A stretch of DNA of 64,000 nt from Syntrophobacter fumaroxidans MPOB (GTDB lineage: Bacteria > Desulfobacterota > Syntrophobacteria > Syntrophobacterales > Syntrophobacteraceae). The notes under the pieces are model-generated. The model had not been told where the DNA came from. It made no database searches and worked only from the letters and a program-made list of their open reading frames with translations. The stretch covers positions 980,001 to 1,044,000 of the forward strand of contig NC_008554.1 in assembly GCF_000014965.1 (NCBI RefSeq). The letters run 5' to 3'. Within the stretch, counting starts at the first letter, position 1; each line of letters starts with the position of its first letter. Of the stretch, positions 1-8,478 are shown piece by piece. Made by a program: the position numbers and the translations under genes.

Positions 1-1
1 A

Positions 2-886
2 CGGCCGGTCATGGCGGACGTCAGCCCGGTCAGCCAGAACATCACGGCCGACACCATCCGCAGGGCTTTGACTCCGGCCACCAGGGCGATTATCGTGGTT
101 CATCTGGCGGGTTGGCCGTGTGACATGGATTCCATTCTGGAGCTTGCCCGGGAAAGGGGTATTTTTGTCGTCGAGGATTGTGCCCAGGCAGTGGGCGCCA
201 GGTACAAGGGACGCCCGGTGGGATGCCTCGGACACGCGGCCGCCTTCTCCTTTTGCCAGGACAAGATAATGACCACGGGCGGGGAAGGCGGAATGCTGAC
301 GACCAACGATCGCGAGGTCTGGGGCAAGGCCTGGGCCTTCAAGGATCACGGGAAAAACCACGAGACCGTCTACTGTCGCGAACACCCCCCGGGTTTTCGG
401 TGGCTAGTCGAGTCGTTCGGCACCAACTGGCGCATGACCGAAATGCAGGCCGCCATCGGCCGCGTCCAGCTCAGGAAGGTTCCGCGGTGGGTGGAGATTC
501 GAAGGCGCCATGCGGCCTTTTTGAACGAACGCTTCAGGGAAGTGCCCGGTCTGAGGATCACGGTGCCTGGTGAAGACATCTTCCACGCCTATTACAAATA
601 TTACTGCTTCGTTGACCCCGCGGCCTTGAAGGAGGGATGGAGCAGGGACAGGATCGTTGCCGCCGTCGATGCTCGAGGGGTGCCGTGCATGAGCGGCAGT
701 TGCGGCGAGATCTACCTGGAAAAAGCCTTCGAATGCGACGGCCTGCGCCCCGCCGAACGGTTCGAGGCGGCAAGGCAGCTCGCGGAGACGAGCCTGATGT
801 TCAAGGTGCATTCGACTCTTGACGAACAGCACATGGAAGGGACTTGCCAAGCGGTTGAAGAGGTTTTGCGCTCGGCCGTCAGGTAG
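2..886 (+). CDS. DegT/DnrJ/EryC1/StrS family PLP-dependent aminotransferase, 5'-truncated by window edge
   Basis: Sugar or amino-sugar aminotransferase of the DegT family, which makes amino sugars for surface polysaccharides or antibiotics using PLP. The reading frame is open to the left edge; the first residues read PVMADVSP, matching the family's internal P-x-F-x-D-V block, so the true N terminus lies outside the window. Seen motifs: VVEDCAQA (PLP-phosphate and Asp region) and FSFCQDKIMTTGGEGG, where the Lys in QDK is the expected Schiff-base lysine. The C-terminal half (FGTNWRMTEMQAA) is also typical. The next gene is far away and on the other strand. Family assignment is secure; the sugar substrate is unknown. 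Confidence 0.88.
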   Translation, partial: RPVMADVSPVSQNITADTIRRALTPATRAIIVVHLAGWPCDMDSILELARERGIFVVEDCAQAVGARYKGRPVGCLGHAAAFSFCQDKIMTTGGEGGMLTTNDREVWGKAWAFKDHGKNHETVYCREHPPGFRWLVESFGTNWRMTEMQAAIGRVQLRKVPRWVEIRRRHAAFLNERFREVPGLRITVPGEDIFHAYYKYYCFVDPAALKEGWSRDRIVAAVDARGVPCMSGSCGEIYLEKAFECDGLRPAERFEAARQLAETSLMFKVHSTLDEQHMEGTCQAVEEVLRSAVR

Positions 887-996
887 GTGGATATCCTCCC
901 CGGTCCTTCAACGGGGCGCGCTCATTTTGAATGTCATCGCCCGGAAGCACGCCGCTTTTCACGCTTCGCGGGGGCGGCGAATGTTTCATACGAAGT

Positions 997-1210
997 TGTA
1001 TTCAAGATGGTTCTTTCAAGCACAAATGAGCGGGGGAATGATTCCCCCGCACCCCCCAAGTTTCGGCCACACGCGCAAGCGCGTGAGGCCGAGTGCTCGG
1101 CGCTGTCGGCGACTGGCCGAAGGCCGCCGCCGCAGCGCCACACGGAGCCGCGAAGCGGCGAGGGGGGGGGGATACGTTCCCCACGCTTTTAGAGTATCAT
1201 TTTGAACGCA
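997..1210. repeat. MITE-like element, copy 1, in the 887-1355 intergenic stretch
   Basis: The 470-base gap after the aminotransferase holds no convincing gene. Positions 1197-1210 match the right terminal repeat of the element at 12735-12876 at 13 of 14 bases, and 997-1010 match its left terminal repeat at 11 of 14. Between them are strong palindromes, for example GCGGGGGAA/TTCCCCCGC near 1029-1050. A further partial right-end-like stretch lies at 922-935. No transposase is encoded, so this would be a non-autonomous element. The assignment rests on hand alignment. Confidence 0.5.
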
Positions 1211-1355
1211 ATTATCCATGCCCCCTGCGACACCCGCGAAGCATGAAAACAGACTCACCCGGGAATCTATTTATTATGTAAATCCGTATCACGCCGTTAC
1301 CTGCGCCGGTCGGACGCAGGGGCTTGATTCATTCCCGCCAGTCAATATTATCATC

Positions 1356-2213
1356 TCACCGTTCAACGCAAGCCCTCATCAAATGATCGATGACGACACG
1401 GGCCGAACCCGAGTGAAAAAGCATCGCCACATGACTCATCGGGGGGCACTCCCGGCTTTCCCAGTGAGAGCCGCTCGGGTGCAGGGCTTCGTTGGGAAGA
1501 ACCATATTGTCGAGTGGTGAATAGATGGCGAGTGCCGGTATCGCGCGACGGCCGGGTTCTCTTTCAAGCTCCGCAATCAGCGGTCCCCGGTAAGCCAGAC
1601 TCTGCGCCAGCCGGCCGATTCCCAGGACGGCCAGTTTCGATCCATGATGCGGAGTGCCGATGGTCACGACGGCCCCGATGGACACTTCATCGCAACGCTC
1701 GGAATAGGCCCGGCAAACAAGCCCCCCGAGACTGTGTCCGACCATCACGATCGGCTTTCCCTCAAAGCGGCTCGCCAAGTCCCGCGCCAGCCTGTCGAGC
1801 CGCTCCAGGATGTCGTGAAAGGAACAGCGAAAGCTGTTGTAGTCCAGAACAAAGACATTCCTGAAGCCCGCCCTGTGCAGCCACAGCCGGTACAGTATCC
1901 ATGCGCTGGAATTGTGATAAAGCCCGTGCACGAGTATTACGGGCGGGAACGGACATTCCGGGTCGGGCGCCGCGGTGCGGAATCTTTGCATATGCCCCAA
2001 CGGATAAAAGAGGATAACGAGAACAGCGCCGGCGCAACTCGATGCGATCCCCTTGAGAAGCAAACGGCCGATTCTTCCGCGCGAAATCTCCCGCAGGCGG
2101 GCGTGGTGTGGGCCGTTGGCGGTCTCGTACCAGAAGAAAGCGTAGGTCAGAAAAGAAAACATCAGAGGAACGGCCACAAACAGCACCAGGATAAGCAATA
2201 CCAGCAGTTTCAT
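1356..2213 (-). CDS. Membrane-anchored alpha/beta-hydrolase (lipase/PGAP1-like esterase)
   Basis: Predicted lipase or esterase of 285 residues. A hydrophobic N-terminal segment (about residues 3-28) and a second one (about 52-72) suggest inner-membrane anchoring. The hydrolase core starts with PPVILVHGLYHNSSAW (oxyanion-loop HG motif), followed by VMVGHSLGGLV, the nucleophile elbow with the catalytic Ser. IYSPLDNMVLP and MSHVAMLF are good candidates for the catalytic Asp and His. Its ATG overlaps the stop of the upstream HAD gene by 4 bases, so the two are co-transcribed. The substrate is not evident; an acyl or phospholipid ester is possible. Confidence 0.8.
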   Translation of the reverse strand: MKLLVLLILVLFVAVPLMFSFLTYAFFWYETANGPHHARLREISRGRIGRLLLKGIASSCAGAVLVILFYPLGHMQRFRTAAPDPECPFPPVILVHGLYHNSSAWILYRLWLHRAGFRNVFVLDYNSFRCSFHDILERLDRLARDLASRFEGKPIVMVGHSLGGLVCRAYSERCDEVSIGAVVTIGTPHHGSKLAVLGIGRLAQSLAYRGPLIAELEREPGRRAIPALAIYSPLDNMVLPNEALHPSGSHWESRECPPMSHVAMLFHSGSARVVIDHLMRACVER

Positions 2214-2905
2214 GTCGCAAAAACCTTTTTCCTGTGGAAATCCATCAGGTCGTCCAGGCCGGTGACGACAAGATCGGGTTTTTCCTTACAGCCGTTGATG
2301 ATTTGCGCCAGCGCGCCCGGTTCTCTTTCCGGGCGGCGGAGCACCCAGACGGTTTTCATTCCCGCCCGTTGCGCCGGCTCCACGTCCAGTTCGTATGAAT
2401 CGCCGACCATCCAGCAATCGAGGGGGTCGGCCCGGACGGATTCCAGAGCCTTGCGGTAGATGTCGGCGGACGGTTTCTTGCACCCCTCGCGGTAGCTGAG
2501 CGTGACGCTGTCGAAAAGGTCGAGAACCGAGGGGCATGCCCGGCGGAAGCCGATGAAAGCGGGGTGCCATGTGTTGGAAACGATCCCGAGGCGGCAGCCT
2601 TCCGCCTTCAGAGCTTCGAGCAGAGCCGACGCTCCGGGAACCGGGCGTATACAATGGAATTGTTCTTCCCAGATCGCGGCCACCGCAGCCTCGATGCCGG
2701 CGATTTCGCGGTTGGGAAGGCACTCGCCGACGGCGGCCGCCAGGCTCGCCGGATCGGTTGCCGGGCAGGTCATCAGCAGCCGTCCGGCCCGCCTCGTCTC
2801 CTTTTCGGAAAGACCGAGATGAGCGGCAAGCAAGCGGCGGGCCGAGATTTCAAGGCCGGTGGCCAGGGTGTTGCCGATGTCGAAGAATACGGTGTGTGAA
2901 CTCAC
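2210..2905 (-). CDS. HAD-superfamily hydrolase
   Basis: Haloacid-dehalogenase-like hydrolase of about 231 residues. Motif I is VFFDIGNTLA, with the nucleophile Asp present but the second Asp replaced by Gly, as in a known DxGNT subgroup. Motif II is the Ser in LGIVSNTW, a Lys in GCKKPSADIYRKAL acts as motif III and CWMVGDSYELDVEPAQRAG is motif IV. The cap region lies between motifs I and II. I chose the GTG at 2905 because an AGGAGT ribosome-binding site lies about 10 bases upstream; a TTG at 2941 would add 12 residues. It overlaps the downstream lipase by ATGA. Substrate unknown. Confidence 0.82.
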   Translation of the reverse strand: MSSHTVFFDIGNTLATGLEISARRLLAAHLGLSEKETRRAGRLLMTCPATDPASLAAAVGECLPNREIAGIEAAVAAIWEEQFHCIRPVPGASALLEALKAEGCRLGIVSNTWHPAFIGFRRACPSVLDLFDSVTLSYREGCKKPSADIYRKALESVRADPLDCWMVGDSYELDVEPAQRAGMKTVWVLRRPEREPGALAQIINGCKEKPDLVVTGLDDLMDFHRKKVFAT

Positions 2906-2969
2906 CAACCGGTGACTCCTGTCGGTTCCAATGCAGGACAATGCGCGGCATCAACGATGCCGGATCGAC

Positions 2970-4943
2970 TCAGCGCGACCTGTGGGCGGCGTTGCGTGTG
3001 CGCCGCTCGGCAAGTGCTTCGCGTACCGAGGGGAACAGCTCTATCTGCGTATGGGGCAAGAAGAGCGCGGCAACAAACTCGTTCATGAATGCCGGGTGTA
3101 CCGACAACTCAAAGTACGTCATTCTGCTCGAGATGCTCTCGGCTTTGTGAAAATTCGCCGCGGTCAACATTGCCAGGCGTGCTCCCGCGAGGGAGCTGTT
3201 GCCGATGAATCGGACCCGTTCCCGTGGAATTTCGGGCAGGAGACCGATAAGAATCGCCTTCCTGACATCGAGATAGGCGCCGAACCCCCCTGCCACATAG
3301 ATGTAGGCCAGGTCGTCGAAGGACAGGCTCACATTTTCGAGAAGCACCCGTACCGCCGCGAGAATCGCACCCTTGCTCTTGATGAGATTGCCTATGTCCG
3401 CTTCGGTGATAACCACGGGGGAGCCATTCTCCGTTTCTCCCTCGGGTGCGAGGATGAATTCGGGTATCTCGTCGGTCACGCGTATCCGCTCATGATCCAG
3501 GTCGACGAACTTGCCCCTCTGGTCGATGATCCCCTCGAGCAGAAGCTCGGCCACGGCGTCGATCAATCCGGAACCGCAGACCCCCCGCGGCTTTCCGTTG
3601 CCGATCCAGTGGTACTGCACTGCTCCCCCTTGCAGGCTGATTTTGTCGATGGCTCCCCGGGTGGCCCTCATGCCGCACTTGATACCCCCGCCCTCGAATG
3701 CCGGACCGGCGGAGGACGAACAGCATGCGAGCCATTCCTTGTTGCCGACAACAATCTCTCCGTTGGTGCCGACGTCGATAAGGAGAATGATATCCGATCG
3801 TTCGTTCATGCCGCAGGCGAGCACCCCCGCCGTGATGTCGCCCCCCACGTAACCGCTCACCCCGGGCATGATGTGAAGCAGGCCGGCGGGATTGACACGC
3901 AAGCCGATTTCGGCCGTCTGATACTGGGGGAAACGGTTGGCCGTGGGAATGTAAGGTTCCACGCGAATATGGCCGGGATACAACCCCAGCAGCAGGTGAG
4001 TCATGGTGGGGTTCCCGGCCGCCATGAGGCAGTGGATATCGTTCGCCTCGATGCCGACCATGGCCGCAAGAGCATCCACCAGGGAGTTGATGGTCGAAAC
4101 CACGGCTTCGTTCAACGGTTGCAGTCCACCGAAATCACAGGCGAAAATCATCCGCGATAGGACGTCCTCGCCATAACTCGCCTGACGATTGTAGCTGGCT
4201 TCCACCGCCGCGGGGACCCCTGTGTTGAGGTCCACCAACTGCGCGACGATGGTCGTGGTCCCGACGTCCACGGCGATCCCGTAGTTGACGTCGGCGGTGT
4301 TCCCCTTCTCGATCATTCGGATTTGTCCGAACCGCGCGTTCCTCAGATGAACCGTGGCGGTCACCTTCCAGTCGCTTTCGCGCAAGAGCGCGGCAAGTCC
4401 GGAAAGGCAGGCGAAATGCGCCTCGATGTAAATGTCCGGCATTTTCTTGCGCAGCTCGCGATAGATGCGGTCCAGGTCGGAGAGGTTATCGGAAAGCGAC
4501 GGTCGCGCAAGCTCCAGGTAGTATTTCTGACAAACCGGCCGAAGAAAGGAAGTCGCCGGAAGGCCGTCGAGCCCACGTTCCAGGGGGGCGGGCACTTCGT
4601 AGCGCACGATTTCTTCGATGTGATCGACGGTGAGGATCTGGCCTTCCTCGATTCGCGATTCCGGAGGAATGTATATCTCGACGTCTTCGCCGGTCGTGGA
4701 CGCCTGGCAGGCCAGAACGAAGCCCGACTCCAGCTCGTTCCGGTCCAGGAAATGAATGGACTTGCCGGTCGCCGTCACCCTGCCGTGAAGCACTCTCACG
4801 CGGCATTTCCCGCAGACGCCCCGACCGCCGCACAGATTGTTGACATCTATTCCCGCATACGAGGCAACATCGATCAGCCTTTCACCAATTTCGGCATGAG
4901 TGGCTGTCCCTTCCGGCTGAAACGTGACCTTCATCGATTTCAT
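2970..4943 (-). CDS. [2Fe-2S] ASKHA protein, RACo-like reductive activator of corrinoid proteins
   Basis: A 657-residue protein related to RACo/RamA-type activators, which use ATP to return inactive cob(II)alamin in corrinoid methyl-transfer proteins to cob(I)alamin. The N terminus is a plant-type [2Fe-2S] ferredoxin domain with C38, C44, C47 and C79 (CGGRGVCGKC ... LACQ). After a linker comes the ASKHA ATPase part: YGIAVDVGTTTIVAQLVDL (phosphate-1), LLIDVGTNGEIVVG (phosphate-2) and IYVAGGFGAYLDV (adenosine motif). The ATG at 4943 has GGGAG 8 bases upstream. No methyltransferase or corrinoid protein lies beside it in the window, so its partner is unknown. Confidence 0.85.
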   Translation of the reverse strand: MKSMKVTFQPEGTATHAEIGERLIDVASYAGIDVNNLCGGRGVCGKCRVRVLHGRVTATGKSIHFLDRNELESGFVLACQASTTGEDVEIYIPPESRIEEGQILTVDHIEEIVRYEVPAPLERGLDGLPATSFLRPVCQKYYLELARPSLSDNLSDLDRIYRELRKKMPDIYIEAHFACLSGLAALLRESDWKVTATVHLRNARFGQIRMIEKGNTADVNYGIAVDVGTTTIVAQLVDLNTGVPAAVEASYNRQASYGEDVLSRMIFACDFGGLQPLNEAVVSTINSLVDALAAMVGIEANDIHCLMAAGNPTMTHLLLGLYPGHIRVEPYIPTANRFPQYQTAEIGLRVNPAGLLHIMPGVSGYVGGDITAGVLACGMNERSDIILLIDVGTNGEIVVGNKEWLACCSSSAGPAFEGGGIKCGMRATRGAIDKISLQGGAVQYHWIGNGKPRGVCGSGLIDAVAELLLEGIIDQRGKFVDLDHERIRVTDEIPEFILAPEGETENGSPVVITEADIGNLIKSKGAILAAVRVLLENVSLSFDDLAYIYVAGGFGAYLDVRKAILIGLLPEIPRERVRFIGNSSLAGARLAMLTAANFHKAESISSRMTYFELSVHPAFMNEFVAALFLPHTQIELFPSVREALAERRTRNAAHRSR

Positions 4944-5189
4944 GCAGTGTCTCCCGATGGAATCGCGCCCTGAGAACCGGCATGAATTTCTAAAGTCGTT
5001 AATGGTTTACACCATTTTGAGATTGTTGGCCACAGTTGCTTTCGGACTGGGCGCGATCCGTTGAGAGCGAATCGGATCATTGCCTGGAGCCGGTGATTGC
5101 GTGTAGTATTCGATGCGCCGAAATGAAGCTTGCATCACATCCGGACAGCGGCAGGACCCTCGAACAGCAAACACGGGAGAATTCGGCTC

Positions 5190-6650
5190 ATGAGCGAAAA
5201 CTACGATCATCCTACCATAGCATGGTACATAACGCCACATGGGTTCGGACACGCCGTGCGCTCCCTGGAAGTGATCCGCCGCTTCATGTCGCGGGTTCCC
5301 GAAGTGCGGCTCACCATCGTGTCGGATCTTCCCGATTTTCTCATCGAGCAGCATCTCGGGATGTTGCCTTCCGTGAGGCGAAAACGACTCGATATCGGCA
5401 TGGTTCAAAAAGACAGCCTGCGTTTCGATCTGGACGCCACTCGAACGACGCTCGAGAAGCTGCGGCGGTCGCACGACCGCCTGGTGGACGAGGAGAAAAG
5501 GTTTCTTCTGGAGCTCGGAGCCGATGTCATGGTCTCCGATATTGCGTTCATTCCGTTTTATGCGGCCGATCATGCCGGCATTCCCGGCATTGGAATGGGG
5601 AATTTCACCTGGGACTGGATATACGCATCGTACAGAGACACGGACGAGCGCTGGGACCCGTTGATCGAGTGGTGCAGGGGCGGCTACCGCTTGTGCGACC
5701 TGCTGCTTCGCCTCCCCATGCACGGGGACTGCTCATCCTGTCCCCGGATCACGGACGTGCCCCTGGTCGCCCGAAAGCCCTCCCGCACGAGGCGCGAAAG
5801 CAGGGCGATCCTTGGCTGCGAGAAAAACCGGAAAGCCTACCTGATTTCCTTTTCCGAGCTGCACCTGGATGAGTCCGCCCTGCGCCGTCTGGAAAGAATG
5901 AACAACGCGCTTTTCTTTTTCAAGCGACCGCTCCGCTTCGATTTTGCCAACGGGCGGTCCATCGACGGCCTGGAACTTTCATACGTCGATGTCGTGGGGG
6001 CAATGGACGCGGTGATCACCAAACCCGGGTACGGGGTCGTATCGGACTGCCTGGCCACCGGGACGCCGATGATCTACACCGACCGGGGCCCGTTCCCTGA
6101 ATACGACATTCTTGTCCGGGAGATGAAGCGACACCTGAACACGGTTTATCTCAGCTCCGAGGACTTCTGCCGGGGCGCGTGGGAATCCGCCGTGGAACAG
6201 ATCGAAGGGATGCCGCCGCGCACGGTTTCCATGCGTCTGGACGGCGCAGACGTCTGCGTCGGCTTGATACTGGACTGCCTTGCCGGGCGCGAAGACGTGA
6301 AGGCGGGGACTGTCGGGAGCCGGGATGGAGCCGGGCGGCGGCATGCCGGAATGGAACCGGACTTGGAATCCCCGGTGGTGGTTCCCGTTGAGGATTCCAT
6401 TGATTTGCACACCTACAGACCCGCCGACATCCGGGACCTCCTGGACGACTACCTCGAAGCGGCACGGGAAAAAGGGTTCGAACAAGTAAGGATCATTCAC
6501 GGAAAAGGAACGGGGGCGCTTCGGGCGATGGTTCAATCCATCCTCCGAAGACACCCCCTGGTTTTGTCTTTCCGGGAAGCCGACGGTCCTGGCGGCGGGT
6601 GGGGCGCAACCCTGGCAACGCTCCGCCCCGCCGAACGGAACGGGTGCTAG
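5190..6650 (+). CDS. Glycosyltransferase-like protein with C-terminal Smr domain (fusion)
   Basis: A 486-residue protein with two parts. Residues 1-380 look like a GT28/MurG-type nucleotide-sugar glycosyltransferase: AWYITPHGFGHAVRSLEVIRRF at the N terminus, and later AVITKPGYGVVSDCLATGTP, the usual donor-binding loop. Residues about 400-486 form an Smr domain: IDLHTYRPADI, VRIIHGKGTGALR and GGWGATLATLR, the LDxH and HGxG motifs of the MutS2/Smr nuclease family. I chose the ATG at 5190 because GGGAG sits about 13 bases upstream and the family motif follows at once. The gene is convergent with the next one, overlapping by 4 bases. Domain calls are firm; the joint function is not known. Confidence 0.8.
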   Translation: MSENYDHPTIAWYITPHGFGHAVRSLEVIRRFMSRVPEVRLTIVSDLPDFLIEQHLGMLPSVRRKRLDIGMVQKDSLRFDLDATRTTLEKLRRSHDRLVDEEKRFLLELGADVMVSDIAFIPFYAADHAGIPGIGMGNFTWDWIYASYRDTDERWDPLIEWCRGGYRLCDLLLRLPMHGDCSSCPRITDVPLVARKPSRTRRESRAILGCEKNRKAYLISFSELHLDESALRRLERMNNALFFFKRPLRFDFANGRSIDGLELSYVDVVGAMDAVITKPGYGVVSDCLATGTPMIYTDRGPFPEYDILVREMKRHLNTVYLSSEDFCRGAWESAVEQIEGMPPRTVSMRLDGADVCVGLILDCLAGREDVKAGTVGSRDGAGRRHAGMEPDLESPVVVPVEDSIDLHTYRPADIRDLLDDYLEAAREKGFEQVRIIHGKGTGALRAMVQSILRRHPLVLSFREADGPGGGWGATLATLRPAERNGC

Positions 6651-7396
6651 CGCTTCGCCGAGGTGATTTCGTAACGCTTGATCTTCGTATCGGGTTTGAC
6701 GCTCGCCTTGACCAGGTAGAGCCGTCCCTTCATGTTGAGCTGCTTGAGCGTGTCCCGATCGACCTTGAGCTCATGCAGCTCGCAGGGCTTCTTCTCCAGG
6801 ACTTTCCCCTCGGAGTCGAAGAGTGTGAGGGTGAAGGCGCGGTCTTTCAAATCCACCCGGCTGCTCACGATGTTCTGCACGACCAGCATGGTTCCGCCGG
6901 GTTCGTTGCACACCGTGGAAAAGTTCTTCTCGACGGTGTACCGTTGTCCGTGAACCAGTTCTCCTTTGCCCTGGCGAGAGGCTTTTTTCGATTCGGCGGC
7001 CGACTCCCTGAGGAGCCTCATGTTTTCCTCCGGGGGATTCTCCTCGCATTTCGCCGCCGGGAGACTGGTCTCGAGGAGTTGCTTCAGCAGAACTTTCTGG
7101 TCGGTCTTGGATGCGTCTTCCGGCGCCATGAAAAGCACTTCGGGATCGAACTCCTTTGCTTCCAGAATCTCCTGGATGGAGGCCACCTGTGACTTGGGGA
7201 CTCCAGCAACGCCGCCGGCAATGTCGAATTTGATTTCGTTCTTGAATTCCCAATAATAAGGAACGTCCACGGACGTGCCGTCGGTCATGGTAATCCGCAT
7301 GATCCCACCCCATGCCGGCGCAGTGCTCACTCCCAGATGGACGAGCGCACAAACGACAAAAACACGGAAAAACCACCTAACGTTTTTAGCCTTCAT
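6647..7396 (-). CDS. Hypothetical exported protein
   Basis: A 249-residue protein I do not recognise. It has a clear signal peptide: a basic start (MKAKNVRWFF), a hydrophobic core and a likely cleavage after APAWG near residue 31. The mature part begins with a short beta-rich stretch (MRITMTDGTSVDVPYYWEFKN) followed by a charged, probably helical region, and ends with a possible beta-sandwich rich in Lys and Glu (residues about 150-249). The gene is convergent with the glycosyltransferase-Smr gene and divergent from the PfkB kinase. AAGAGGAAGGGGACG just upstream of the ATG gives a good ribosome-binding site. Confidence 0.7.
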   Translation of the reverse strand: MKAKNVRWFFRVFVVCALVHLGVSTAPAWGGIMRITMTDGTSVDVPYYWEFKNEIKFDIAGGVAGVPKSQVASIQEILEAKEFDPEVLFMAPEDASKTDQKVLLKQLLETSLPAAKCEENPPEENMRLLRESAAESKKASRQGKGELVHGQRYTVEKNFSTVCNEPGGTMLVVQNIVSSRVDLKDRAFTLTLFDSEGKVLEKKPCELHELKVDRDTLKQLNMKGRLYLVKASVKPDTKIKRYEITSAKR

Positions 7397-7498
7397 CGTC
7401 CCCTTCCTCTTTTAGCTTTACCCCTGATTGCCATTTTTAGTATAGAGGTTAAACACTAATCGGCAAAATCATCCTACAACATTAGGAGGGAAGAGTTA

Positions 7499-8437
7499 AT
7501 GGATATTTTTATATCCGGTTCATTGGCATACGACAGGATCATGGATTTTCCGGGCCACTTTGCCGATCACATTTTGCCGGACAAGATCCATGTCTTGAAC
7601 GTCTGTTTCAACATCAACGGGCTGGTGGAGAAATTCGGGGGCACGGCGGGCAACATCGCCTACACGCTGGCGGCGCTTGGCGAGAGTCCATATATCGTGG
7701 CGACTTCCGGAAAGGATTTTGACCGCTACGAACAATGGCTGAATCAAAACAGGCTCCCCACCGGCTGGATCAAGAGGATCCCCGATGTGCTGACGGCGGG
7801 CGCCTACATCACGACCGATCTCGACGACAATCAAATCACTGCGTTCAATCCCGGTGCGATGGCCTTCGAAGCCGATCTGCCGCCGTTGAACTCGGGGTCG
7901 TCGAACGCGGTGGTGTTCATCGGCCCCGGCAACAAGACGGACATGATGTCTTTCGCCGACAAAGCCCGGCAGGCCGGCGTGGCGTTTTTTTTCGATCCCG
8001 GCCAGAGCCTGAACATCTGGACCCGCGACGAAATCCGGCAGGCTGTTTCGGGAGCGCTGTGCTTCACGTCCAACGACTACGAGCTGTCGCTTTTTCTACA
8101 GATTGCGAAGTGGTCCCTGAACGATCTGTACGACCAGGTCGAGGTCGTGATCACCACCCGGGGGCCTGAGGGCGTCGTCCTGGATTTGAAAGGGGAAAAG
8201 ACCCTCGTTCCCGCGGTTTCCGTCAAGAACGTCCTCGACCCCACGGGAGCCGGCGATGCCTTCAGGGGAGGGCTGCTCAAAGGCCATGCCCTGCGGATGC
8301 CCTGGGACGTCTGCTGTCAGATGGGGGTCGTGGCCGCATCCCATGCCGTGGAGCACTACGGTACGCAGGAGCACCTCCTCGACTGGAATGCTTTTTGTTC
8401 GAGATACGAGGAAAACTTCGGGCCGATCCTTTGTTGA
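7499..8437 (+). CDS. PfkB-family carbohydrate (adenosine/ribokinase-like) kinase
   Basis: A 312-residue sugar or nucleoside kinase. The N-terminal GSLAYDRIMDFPG and the glycine-rich VEKFGGTAGNIAYTLAALG are the PfkB substrate-binding signature. The C-terminal signature VLDPTGAGDAFRGGLL carries the anion-hole GAGD with the catalytic Asp. The MDIFISGSLAYDRI start is typical of the adenosine-kinase-like subgroup. AGGAGGG lies 8 bases upstream of the ATG. It stands alone, convergent with uvrB. Adenosine or a sugar could be the substrate; the sequence does not decide it. Confidence 0.87.
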   Translation: MDIFISGSLAYDRIMDFPGHFADHILPDKIHVLNVCFNINGLVEKFGGTAGNIAYTLAALGESPYIVATSGKDFDRYEQWLNQNRLPTGWIKRIPDVLTAGAYITTDLDDNQITAFNPGAMAFEADLPPLNSGSSNAVVFIGPGNKTDMMSFADKARQAGVAFFFDPGQSLNIWTRDEIRQAVSGALCFTSNDYELSLFLQIAKWSLNDLYDQVEVVITTRGPEGVVLDLKGEKTLVPAVSVKNVLDPTGAGDAFRGGLLKGHALRMPWDVCCQMGVVAASHAVEHYGTQEHLLDWNAFCSRYEENFGPILC

Positions 8438-8478
8438 CGCCTCTGCCGCATGACGATGCATGACCGCGAATTAACCCG

